DNA from: Chromatiales bacterium
Lineage (GTDB): Bacteria; Pseudomonadota; Gammaproteobacteria; Thiohalospirales; Thiohalospiraceae
DNA: 5,079 nucleotides
NCBI GenBank assembly: GCA_026984715.1
Contig: JALSRO010000051.1
Coordinates: 1 to 5,079, forward strand
Direction of reading: 5' to 3'
The notes beneath the pieces are model-generated. The model was not told where the DNA came from. It did not search any database and saw only the letters and a list, made by a program, of their open reading frames with translations. Below are positions 1 through 5,079 of this stretch, piece after piece; the stretch's first letter is position 1, and the number at the start of each line of letters is the position of its first letter. A program made the translations under genes and the position numbers.

Positions 1-568
1 GCAGGAGGCGGTAGGGCCAGGGGAGGGGGCCATGGCTGCGATCCTGGGACTTGATGACGGACAGGTGATCGCCCTCTGTGAGCAGGCGGCCCAGGGGCAG
101 GTGGTTGCGGCGGTCAATTTCAACTCCCCTGGTCAGGTGGTGATTGCGGGGGCCACCTCTGCAGTGGAGCGCGCGGTGGAACTGGCCCGGGATAGCGGTG
201 CACGACGTGCAATCGTGTTGCCGGTCAGCGTTCCTTCACACTGTATACTGATGCGGGAGGCGGCAGAGAAGCTGGAGCGGCGCCTCTCTGAAGTCACTAT
301 ATCTTCCCCCCGTATTCCTGTAATCCACAATGTGGATGTGCAGACAGAGGCGGGGGCGGATGCCATCCGCAGCGCACTGGTACGCCAGCTGTATAGCCCG
401 GTGCGCTGGGTGGAAACTGTTCGGGAACTGGCCCGGCGCGGGGTCCGCCGGGTCGTCGAGTGCGGCCCCGGCAAGGTACTTGCCGGGCTCAACAAGCGCA
501 TCGACCGGAGTCTGGATATATTTCCGGTATTTGACGAGGATAGTTTGCAAAATGCCATTGAAAAATGA
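1..568 (+). CDS. fabD: Malonyl-CoA:ACP transacylase (FabD), 5'-truncated by the window edge
   Basis: FabD transfers malonate from malonyl-CoA to the phosphopantetheine arm of acyl carrier protein in the cytoplasm, supplying the extender unit for fatty acid synthesis. The first complete codon is at base 2, and the frame stays open to a TGA at 566-568, giving 188 residues. The full family length is about 310, so roughly the N-terminal 120 residues, including the GHSLG nucleophile serine, lie upstream. The visible part starts at the conserved QEAV..GEGAMAAILGLDD segment. It continues through NFNSPGQVVIAG in the ferredoxin-like subdomain and reaches the active-site histidine in PVSVPSH (codon 239-241, matching E. 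coli His201). It then runs through NNVD, LVRQLYSPVRW and ECGPGKVL to a normal FabD C-terminus. An internal ATG at 32 is not the real start, because homology continues upstream of it. The next gene, fabG, begins inside the last codons of this one, so translation is probably coupled. Identification is firm; only the start is unknown. Confidence 0.97.
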   Translation, partial: QEAVGPGEGAMAAILGLDDGQVIALCEQAAQGQVVAAVNFNSPGQVVIAGATSAVERAVELARDSGARRAIVLPVSVPSHCILMREAAEKLERRLSEVTISSPRIPVIHNVDVQTEAGADAIRSALVRQLYSPVRWVETVRELARRGVRRVVECGPGKVLAGLNKRIDRSLDIFPVFDEDSLQNAIEK

Positions 569-1295
569 AATAGCACTGGTAACCGGGGCCACCCGCGGGA
601 TAGGCAAGGCGATTGCCGATGCGTTGGGGAAGGCCGGAGCCACAGTGGTGGGAACTGCTACCACCACTGCCGGGGCGGAGAGGATCAGTGAGCATCTGAC
701 GGCTGCAGGCATTAGTGGTCGGGGGCTGGTGATGGATGTTACCGAGCAGAGCTCCATAGATGCCGTTCTGGCAGAGATGAAGCAGACGTTTGGAATGCCT
801 GGCATACTTGTCAACAATGCAGGTATTACACGTGACAACCTGCTGTTGCGGATGAAGGATGAGGAGTGGCAGGAGATCATCGACACCAATCTCAGCTCGG
901 TATTCCGTCTCTCACGCGCCTGCCTGCGCAGTATGAGCAGGGCGCGCAAGGGGCGTATCATCAACATTGCCTCGGTGGTGGGTGCCATGGGGAATGCCGG
1001 CCAGACCAACTATGCAGCGGCAAAGGCCGGTGTGATGGGGTTCACCCGGGCGCTGGCGCGGGAGACCGGGGCACGCGGAATCACCGTCAACACCATCGCT
1101 CCCGGCTTCATCGATACCGATATGACCCGAGCTCTGGCAGAGGAGCAGAGGCAGGCGCTACTGAAGCAGATCCCGCTGAACAGGCTGGGCCAGGCGGAGG
1201 AGATTGCCGCCGCCGTGGTGTTTCTCGCCTCCCCCGGAGCAGCCTATATCACCGGAGAGACCCTCCATATCAACGGTGGTATGTATATGGGATAG
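552..1295 (+). CDS. fabG: 3-oxoacyl-ACP reductase (FabG)
   Basis: FabG is the NADPH-dependent short-chain dehydrogenase that reduces beta-ketoacyl-ACP to (R)-3-hydroxyacyl-ACP, the first reduction in each elongation cycle; the family acts as a cytoplasmic tetramer. The ATG at 552 gives 247 residues, the usual length, beginning MPLKNEIALVTGATRGIG like E. coli FabG. The open frame extends further upstream, but that part is only fabD read in another frame. The nucleotide-binding TGxxxGIG motif is at residues 11-18 and NNAG at 88-91. The catalytic tetrad is Asn113, Ser141, Tyr154 and Lys158 (NYAAAK). The arginines matching those implicated in ACP docking in E. coli (R129, R172) appear as R132 and R175. 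The C-terminal segment AAYITGETLHINGGMYMG is typical of true FabG rather than a generic reductase. The gene overlaps fabD by 17 bp; a GAGGA at 536-540, 11 nt before the ATG, is a possible ribosome binding site. All key residues are present. Confidence 0.98.
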   Translation: MPLKNEIALVTGATRGIGKAIADALGKAGATVVGTATTTAGAERISEHLTAAGISGRGLVMDVTEQSSIDAVLAEMKQTFGMPGILVNNAGITRDNLLLRMKDEEWQEIIDTNLSSVFRLSRACLRSMSRARKGRIINIASVVGAMGNAGQTNYAAAKAGVMGFTRALARETGARGITVNTIAPGFIDTDMTRALAEEQRQALLKQIPLNRLGQAEEIAAAVVFLASPGAAYITGETLHINGGMYMG

Positions 1296-1480
1296 CCCCA
1301 TGATATTCAACGACAGACCGTGGCCTATCTTGCCGTAGGGCGGCTACAGCGTCGACGGGCTGCCTCGCTGCGAATCGGCGCGCCACGGCTGAATACGATA
1401 TATATTGTTGCCGGGTTGATAGTAGTGCACGAAAACGAGCTGTGGACACGACATATGTCATGGGTTGCCGGTTCGGCTGG

Positions 1481-1510
1481 CTGGTATCCGGTAAAAGTTT
1501 GCAATACAAT
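1481..1510 (+). promoter_or_regulatory. Candidate sigma70-type promoter for acpP
   Basis: TACAAT at 1505-1510 matches the -10 consensus in five of six positions. An 18-nt spacer separates it from CTGGTA at 1481-1486, which matches the -35 consensus in only three positions. Transcription would begin near 1517, leaving a leader of about 45 nt before the acpP ATG. A dedicated acpP promoter inside the fab cluster is known in E. coli and suits the high abundance of this protein. The weak -35 means this is a pattern match, not a proven start. Confidence 0.4.
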
Positions 1511-1545
1511 ACGCGGCGCAGCGCAAGCTGCTTGAGAACATATCT

Positions 1546-1552
1546 AAGAGGA
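1546..1552 (+). promoter_or_regulatory. Ribosome binding site of acpP
   Basis: AAGAGGA lies 9 nt before the ATG at 1562. It supports that start, which also gives the canonical N-terminus [12 protein letters not shown]. Confidence 0.75.
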
Positions 1553-1561
1553 TGAATTCGT

Positions 1562-1798
1562 ATGAGCACTATCGAAGATCGCGTCAAAAAGATCGTCGCA
1601 GAGCAACTTGGGGTTAAAGAAGAGGAGGTGACAGAAAACGCCTCTTTTGTTGACGATTTGGGCGCAGACTCACTCGATACAGTTGAGCTGGTGATGGCGC
1701 TGGAGGAGGAGTTCGATACCGAGATTCCGGACGAGGAGGCGGAGAATATCACCACTGTTCAGCAGGCCGTTGACTACGTCAAGTCACATCAAGCCTGA
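1562..1798 (+). CDS. acpP: Acyl carrier protein (AcpP)
   Basis: AcpP is the small acidic cytoplasmic protein that carries growing acyl chains on a 4'-phosphopantetheine arm between the fatty acid synthesis enzymes, and it also supplies acyl groups for lipid A and phospholipids. The product has 78 residues, as in E. coli, and begins [18 protein letters not shown]. The modification site is Ser37 in [12 protein letters not shown]. The acidic recognition helix II that follows ([18 protein letters not shown]) is nearly identical to the E. coli one, so this is the main fatty acid synthesis ACP rather than a specialised carrier. The start is fixed by the upstream AAGAGGA and by family alignment. The gene has its own candidate promoter upstream and a strong intrinsic terminator 16 nt after the stop, so it could be transcribed as a short monocistronic message, consistent with its need for high expression. 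Confidence 0.99.
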   Translation: MSTIEDRVKKIVAEQLGVKEEEVTENASFVDDLGADSLDTVELVMALEEEFDTEIPDEEAENITTVQQAVDYVKSHQA

Positions 1799-1814
1799 TC
1801 TTCACCATTCGCAG

Positions 1815-1850
1815 GGCCGCAATGCCACTTGGTGGCAGTTGCGGCCTTTT
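1815..1850 (+). terminator. Intrinsic (Rho-independent) terminator after acpP
   Basis: GGCCGCAA (1815-1822) pairs with TTGCGGCC (1839-1846), and TGCCAC (1823-1828) pairs with GTGGCA (1832-1837). This makes a 14-bp stem with one bulged G (1838) and a TTG loop, followed by TTTT at 1847-1850 and a further T-rich GCGTTT. It is the clearest terminator in the window and should end most acpP transcripts, with any read-through feeding fabF. Confidence 0.92.
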
Positions 1851-2123
1851 GCGTTTCGGGCTGATACAGGAGAGTGGCTCCCCGAGCCGCGCGGGGTTAT
1901 CATCGCGGCAGATGCTTCAGGGATGCATCGGGAGCCGCAGGTAGCGGAGGAGATGGGGTCCGGTGCCGCGGTTGGAAGGGCCATCCGTGGCGGAGCTTCC
2001 GGCTCGGACAGCTATATGCCACGGCTGCGTCGATATCCCTTGCCGACCAGCCATCCCTGGAGAGTGGCATCGTTCCCGTTCGTCCCAAGTTGAAAAGATC
2101 TTCGGATCAGGAGGTTCCCGGAT
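1851..2123 (+). other. acpP-fabF intergenic region, no gene recognised
   Basis: About 270 bp lie between the acpP terminator and fabF. Open frames cross it (1770-2093 and 1874-2131), but they have no ribosome binding site, no motif, and begin or end inside neighbouring features. I found no good pair of -35 and -10 boxes: TATATG at 2013-2018 has no matching -35. A small hairpin, GGCTC (1876-1880) with GAGCC (1884-1888), competes with CCCCG (1880-1884) pairing with CGGGG (1892-1896). GGAGAGTGGC occurs twice, at 1869-1878 and 2059-2068. Since the terminator would stop acpP transcripts, a fabF promoter is expected here but is not evident by eye. Confidence 0.55.
2109..2115 (+). promoter_or_regulatory. 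Strong ribosome binding site that decides the fabF TTG start
   Basis: AGGAGGT is a near-perfect Shine-Dalgarno sequence ending 8 nt before the TTG at 2124. It supports the TTG over any later ATG and may compensate for the weak start codon. Confidence 0.88.
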
Positions 2124-3362
2124 TTGTCTAAACGACGCGTAGTGGTCACTGGTGTTGGCATGGTTTCGCCTGTGGGTCTGGATGCGGCCACGTCCTGGCA
2201 GAATATTCTTGCCGGTATAAGTGGCATCGAGACCATCACCCATTTCGATACTTCGGCGTTTTCCACCCGTTTCGGTGGCTCTGTAAAGGGGTTCGATGTC
2301 ACCCGTTACATGCCGGCCAAGGAGGCGCGCAAGATGGACCCCTTCATCCACTATGGTATCGCTGCTGCCGATGAGGCAATCAGGGATGCCGGGCTGGAGG
2401 TGACAGAGGAAAATGCCGAACGCATTGGGGTTGCTATCGGTTCCGGCATCGGGGGTTTGCCGGGTATCGAGAAAGGGCATGCCGCCTACATGAAAGGGGG
2501 GCCGCGGCGAATCTCTCCATTCTTCGTGCCGGCCAACATCATCAACATGATCTCCGGGCACGTCTCCATCAACTACGGGCTCAAGGGGCCGAATATTGCC
2601 CTGGTAACCGCCTGTGCCACTGGTACTCACTCCATTGGCGATGCCGCCCGTATCATCGAATATGGTGATGCCGACGTGATGCTTGCCGGTGGTGCCGAGA
2701 TGGCGACCTCTCCCTGTGGCCTGGGGGGATTCGGTGCTGCCCGTGCTCTCTCTACGCGCAATGATGCCCCCGCTGCTGCAAGCCGTCCGTGGGATCGGGA
2801 TCGAGACGGTTTCGTCCTCAGCGACGGGGCCGGTGTGGTGGTATTGGAGGAGTATGAACATGCCAGGAAGCGGGGTGCACGTATCTATGCGGAAGTGGCT
2901 GGTTACGGAATGAGCGGCGATGCCTATCACATGACTGCTCCCTCCGAAGGCGGCGAGGGTGCTTGCCGCTGTATGCAGAGTGCCATGCGTAACGCCGGCG
3001 TCAACCCCGACGAGGTGGATTACATCAATGCGCATGGTACCTCTACTCCTGCCGGGGATGTCGCGGAGACTCAGGCGGCCAAATCGGCCTTTGGCGCACA
3101 CGCCTACCGGCTGGCGATGAGCTCTACCAAGTCCATGACCGGTCATCTGCTCGGTGCGGCAGGTGGTATCGAGGCGATATTCACCATCCTCGCTATTCGG
3201 GATCAGGTGGCGCCTCCCACCATCAACCTGGACAACCCGGATGCGGAGTGCGATTTGAACTATGTACCGCATACGGCACAGGAGATGGGTATCGATGTGG
3301 CGCTCTCCAACTCTTTCGGTTTTGGTGGTACCAACGGAACCCTGGTCTTCCGCCGTATCTGA
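2124..3362 (+). CDS. fabF: 3-oxoacyl-ACP synthase II (FabF, KAS II)
   Basis: FabF condenses acyl-ACP with malonyl-ACP, with loss of CO2, to lengthen the fatty acid chain by two carbons. In gammaproteobacteria it is the step that makes cis-vaccenate-length chains. The product has 412 residues, the usual length, and starts at a TTG (2124-2126) preceded by AGGAGGT. The resulting N-terminus [18 protein letters not shown] matches E. coli FabF, which supports this unusual start. The thiolase fold carries the full Cys-His-His triad: Cys164 in [12 protein letters not shown] (codon 2613-2615), His304 in [11 protein letters not shown] and His341 in [15 protein letters not shown], with Lys336 beside it. 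The glycine-rich end [17 protein letters not shown] is also canonical. A KAS III (FabH) identity is excluded because that family uses Cys-His-Asn. FabB is less likely given the position beside acpP and the FabF-type sequence. The gene sits about 270 bp beyond the acpP terminator and before the pab genes. Confidence 0.98.
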   Translation: MSKRRVVVTGVGMVSPVGLDAATSWQNILAGISGIETITHFDTSAFSTRFGGSVKGFDVTRYMPAKEARKMDPFIHYGIAAADEAIRDAGLEVTEENAERIGVAIGSGIGGLPGIEKGHAAYMKGGPRRISPFFVPANIINMISGHVSINYGLKGPNIALVTACATGTHSIGDAARIIEYGDADVMLAGGAEMATSPCGLGGFGAARALSTRNDAPAAASRPWDRDRDGFVLSDGAGVVVLEEYEHARKRGARIYAEVAGYGMSGDAYHMTAPSEGGEGACRCMQSAMRNAGVNPDEVDYINAHGTSTPAGDVAETQAAKSAFGAHAYRLAMSSTKSMTGHLLGAAGGIEAIFTILAIRDQVAPPTINLDNPDAECDLNYVPHTAQEMGIDVALSNSFGFGGTNGTLVFRRI

Positions 3363-3377
3363 ACCGGGGCCGGTTTT
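3362..3377 (+). terminator. Weak terminator-like hairpin at the fabF stop
   Basis: AACCGG (3362-3367) is repeated inverted as CCGGTT (3370-3375), overlapping the last base of the fabF stop codon and running into TTTT at 3374-3377. Loop limits leave only about five base pairs, and part of the T run is used in the stem. It could attenuate transcription slightly, but it is far weaker than the acpP terminator. Read-through from fabF to pabB is therefore likely. Confidence 0.25.
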
Positions 3378-3494
3378 CCGTCGGACCTGGAGGCGAAAGG
3401 ACGTTGCAGAGCTCTGCGGAGATGGGCGGGACGGAGCCCAGTGATGTCGACACGATTCTTTCGATAGTCTGTTCCCGGAATGCATAATTCTCCT

Positions 3495-3499
3495 GGAGG
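3495..3499 (+). promoter_or_regulatory. Ribosome binding site favouring a GTG start for pabB
   Basis: GGAGG, within CTGGAGGGG, lies 4 nt before GTG at 3504. The ATG at 3480, eight codons earlier in the same frame, has no purine-rich element before it. The spacing is short but usable, so GTG is the better start. Confidence 0.6.
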
Positions 3500-3503
3500 G
3501 GCC

Positions 3504-4856
3504 GTGATCCGCGCAACCGGAACATACCGGGATCTGCTGCCGCTACACGAAACCAATCCTCAACGCTATCCCTATTTGCTGGAGAGTGTGGCCAGCGGCC
3601 CCCCCCATGCACGCTACGATATTCTGTTCGCCTTTCCCGGTCACACTCTGACATTGAACCATGGGAGGGTGGCAGGTGGAATGCTGTCCGTACCGGGATC
3701 GGGCTTTCTCGATATGCTGGATCAGTGGTGGCACCGCGAATCCTGCCCGCAGGAAGGGGGAAGCGATATCCCCTTCCGGGGAGGGTGGTTCCTGTTTTTT
3801 GGCTATGAAATGGCGGGGAAGATAGAGGCCCGTCTGGCTCTGCCTCCATCACGGGAGCCGCTGCCCACCGCCGTCGCAACACGTATCCCTGCGGCCCTGG
3901 TTCGCGATCATGAGCGCAGGGAGATCTATTTGGTGGCAGAGTCGGGGCAGGAGCGGTTGCTCGACATTCTGGCCGATGATCTGGAGTCTGCCGCGGATAT
4001 GGTTCCTCAGACAGCCAGAGGGTGGCCGCTGCCGGAGATTGTCGAGGAGCCTCCGGAGCGTTATCTGGAGGCGGTGGAGAGGGCGCGGCGCTACGTTGTC
4101 GATGGCGACATCTTTCAGGCCAATCTGTCCCGGATGTGGAGTGGTCCGCCGCCCGATGGAGTCACAGCGGCACAGCTCTATCGCAATCTGCGCCGCCACA
4201 ATGCCGCACCGTTCGCCGGCCTTGCCCGTTTTACCGAGGCGTCTGTCATCAGCTCCTCGCCCGAGCGCCTGGTTGCCGTAGCGGGCGGGATAATTGAAAC
4301 CCGGCCTATAGCCGGAACCCGGCCGCGGGATCCGCTCCAGTCGCAGGACGAGGCAAACTCCAGCGAGCTGTTGGCCCATCCGAAGGAGCGGGCAGAGCAT
4401 GTGATGCTCATCGACCTGGAACGGAACGATCTGGGGCGCGTCTGTCTGCCGGGGAGTATCGAGGTGAATGAATTGATGGTGCTGGAGAGCTTTGCCCACG
4501 TCCACCACATCGTCTCCAACGTGCGCGGAAAGCTGCGGCCCGGGACCACTCCCGGTATGGTCATCCGTGCTGTGTTTCCCGGCGGGACCATTACAGGGTG
4601 CCCCAAGGTGCGGTGTATGGAGATCATTGGAGAGTTGGAAGGGGTGGGGCGGGGGGCCTACACCGGCTCCATGGGCTATCTGAACCGCGATGGCGGCATG
4701 GATCTCAATATTCTCATCCGTACCATGGTGATGGCCGGAGGGCGGCTTTGTTTCCGTGCCGGTGCGGGAATTGTCGCCGATTCGGTGGCGGAGCGGGAGC
4801 TGGAGGAGACCCGCGCCAAGGCGCGAGGCCTGCTGCTGGCCCTGCAGCCGACATGA
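3504..4856 (+). CDS. pabB: Aminodeoxychorismate synthase component I (PabB)
   Basis: PabB aminates chorismate to 4-amino-4-deoxychorismate, normally using ammonia from the glutaminase PabA, in the p-aminobenzoate branch of folate synthesis. From the GTG at 3504 it has 450 residues (E. coli 453); the ATG at 3480 would add eight. The N-terminal domain shows GGWFLFFGYEMAGKIEARL, like the E. coli GGALGLFGYD region. The C-terminal chorismate-binding domain has GDIFQANLS, SSSPERL, TRPIAGTRPRD, RAEHVMLIDLERNDLGRV, FAHVHHIVSN, FPGGTITGCPKVRCMEII and AGAGIVADS. Glu298 and Glu435 match the Mg2+-binding Glu302 and Glu439 of E. coli PabB, and His335 matches His339. The oddity is Ala270: E. coli PabB has the catalytic Lys274 there (PIKGT), while anthranilate synthase TrpE has Ala. 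The adjoining pabC, joined by a 4-bp ATGA overlap, argues for a PabB role, though a TrpE-like activity cannot be excluded. No PabA domain is fused. The family assignment is firm; the exact product is slightly less so. Confidence 0.9.
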   Translation: MIRATGTYRDLLPLHETNPQRYPYLLESVASGPPHARYDILFAFPGHTLTLNHGRVAGGMLSVPGSGFLDMLDQWWHRESCPQEGGSDIPFRGGWFLFFGYEMAGKIEARLALPPSREPLPTAVATRIPAALVRDHERREIYLVAESGQERLLDILADDLESAADMVPQTARGWPLPEIVEEPPERYLEAVERARRYVVDGDIFQANLSRMWSGPPPDGVTAAQLYRNLRRHNAAPFAGLARFTEASVISSSPERLVAVAGGIIETRPIAGTRPRDPLQSQDEANSSELLAHPKERAEHVMLIDLERNDLGRVCLPGSIEVNELMVLESFAHVHHIVSNVRGKLRPGTTPGMVIRAVFPGGTITGCPKVRCMEIIGELEGVGRGAYTGSMGYLNRDGGMDLNILIRTMVMAGGRLCFRAGAGIVADSVAERELEETRAKARGLLLALQPT

Positions 4857-5079
4857 TACGGGCGTTGGTGAACGGTGTTTCCAGCGGCGCCATCCCCGTT
4901 GCGGATCGCGCAGTGCAGTATGGTGATGGAGTCTTCGAGACCATAGCGGTTCGTGAGGGGGAGGCCGAGCTCTGGCCGCAACATATCGAGCGCCTGACCC
5001 GGGGGTGCCGGGGACTGGGCATCGGGGCTCCGAACCCGGTTCTGCTGGCGCGGGAGGCCGGGCAGCTGATACGGGATGA
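4853..5079 (+). CDS. pabC: Aminodeoxychorismate lyase (PabC), 3'-truncated by the window edge
   Basis: PabC is the pyridoxal-phosphate enzyme of aminotransferase class IV fold that splits 4-amino-4-deoxychorismate into p-aminobenzoate and pyruvate, the step after PabB. The ATG at 4853 overlaps the pabB TGA (ATGA). No clear Shine-Dalgarno sequence precedes it, so translation probably depends on ribosomes finishing pabB. The frame stays open for 75 codons to the end of the window, out of a usual 270 or so. The visible N-terminus reads MIRALVNG, then the signature DRAVQYGDGVFETIAVREGEAELWPQHIERL, which is characteristic of PabC and its class IV relatives. The PLP-binding lysine lies beyond the window and cannot be checked. 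A branched-chain or D-amino acid aminotransferase has the same fold, but the YGDGVFET form and the fabF-pabB neighbourhood favour PabC. Confidence 0.92.
   Translation, partial: MIRALVNGVSSGAIPVADRAVQYGDGVFETIAVREGEAELWPQHIERLTRGCRGLGIGAPNPVLLAREAGQLIRD

Larger units (their letters stand above)
1296..1561 (+). other. fabG-acpP intergenic region, leader of acpP
   Basis: This 266 bp stretch separates fabG from acpP and I find no convincing gene in it. A 71-codon open frame (1320-1535) has no ribosome binding site and no recognisable motif. The region becomes AT-richer towards acpP and carries the candidate promoter described separately. It also holds a 7-bp inverted repeat, CCGTGGC at 1319-1325 with GCCACGG at 1382-1388, which encloses smaller dyads. 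GACATATGTC at 1450-1459 is a perfect 10-bp palindrome about 45 bp before the candidate -10. I see no clean intrinsic terminator after fabG, so read-through from fabG into acpP is possible. Confidence 0.6.

Noticed and set aside
1320..1535. 71-codon open frame in the fabG-acpP spacer
   Set aside because: It has no ribosome binding site and no motif, and its end overlaps the candidate acpP promoter. I treat it as non-coding.
1869..2068. Direct repeat GGAGAGTGGC at 1869-1878 and 2059-2068 as a sign of a mobile element target duplication
   Set aside because: There are no terminal inverted repeats or transposase remnants between the copies, and a 10-bp match in GC-rich DNA can occur by chance.
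1770..2093. 107-codon plus-strand open frame crossing the acpP end and the acpP-fabF spacer
   Set aside because: It begins inside acpP, runs through the terminator stem, has no ribosome binding site and resembles no known protein.
1917..3485. 522-codon open frame on the minus strand opposite fabF
   Set aside because: It is a GC-rich shadow of fabF, which has a complete catalytic triad and a strong ribosome binding site. The antisense product has no recognisable domain.
3849..4508. 219-codon minus-strand open frame opposite pabB
   Set aside because: It lies entirely within the well-supported pabB coding sequence and shows no family motif; it is a codon-bias shadow.
1..5079. CRISPR array, tRNA, rRNA, phage or defence system
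   Set aside because: No regularly spaced repeats, no tRNA-like cloverleaf and no phage or defence motif were seen. Nearly all of the window is explained by housekeeping fab and pab genes.

Overview
The window is one strand-consistent piece of a bacterial type II fatty acid synthesis cluster that runs into folate (p-aminobenzoate) genes: fabD (5' end cut off) - fabG - acpP - fabF - pabB - pabC (3' end cut off), all on the + strand. The proteins follow the E. coli family members closely, with an almost E. coli-like 78-residue acyl carrier protein. The DNA is visibly GC-rich. Together these point to a GC-rich gammaproteobacterium or close relative. I cannot fix the genus from this sequence; a free-living or symbiotic sulfur-oxidising or Chromatiales-like lineage would fit but is only a guess.

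Layout. 1-568: C-terminal about 60% of malonyl-CoA:ACP transacylase, including its active-site His. 552-1295: beta-ketoacyl-ACP reductase, overlapping fabD by 17 bp. 1296-1561: a 266 bp gap with a candidate acpP promoter at its 3' end. 1562-1798: acyl carrier protein with the DSL phosphopantetheine site. 1815-1850: a strong intrinsic terminator just after acpP. 1851-2123: a gap of about 270 bp with no convincing gene or promoter, ending in a very strong ribosome binding site. 2124-3362: beta-ketoacyl-ACP synthase II, read from a TTG start. 3363-3503: a short spacer. 3504-4856: aminodeoxychorismate synthase component I, best read from a GTG start. 4853 to the end: the N-terminal 75 residues of aminodeoxychorismate lyase, joined to pabB by an ATGA overlap.

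How the genes work together. FabD loads malonate onto holo-AcpP. FabF condenses malonyl-ACP with an acyl-ACP, and FabG reduces the resulting beta-ketoacyl-ACP with NADPH. PabB, probably with a glutamine amidotransferase (PabA) encoded elsewhere, makes 4-amino-4-deoxychorismate, which PabC cleaves to p-aminobenzoate and pyruvate for folate. The acpP terminator and the candidate promoter before acpP suggest that acpP can be made as an abundant short transcript, separate from its neighbours.

I see no mobile element, CRISPR array, tRNA or rRNA, and no evidence of a new biological system: this is a housekeeping region. The points most worth a second look are the TrpE-like PIAGT motif in PabB (Ala where E. 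coli PabB has its catalytic Lys274), the placement of pabB between fabF and pabC, and the two unusually long spacers around acpP.
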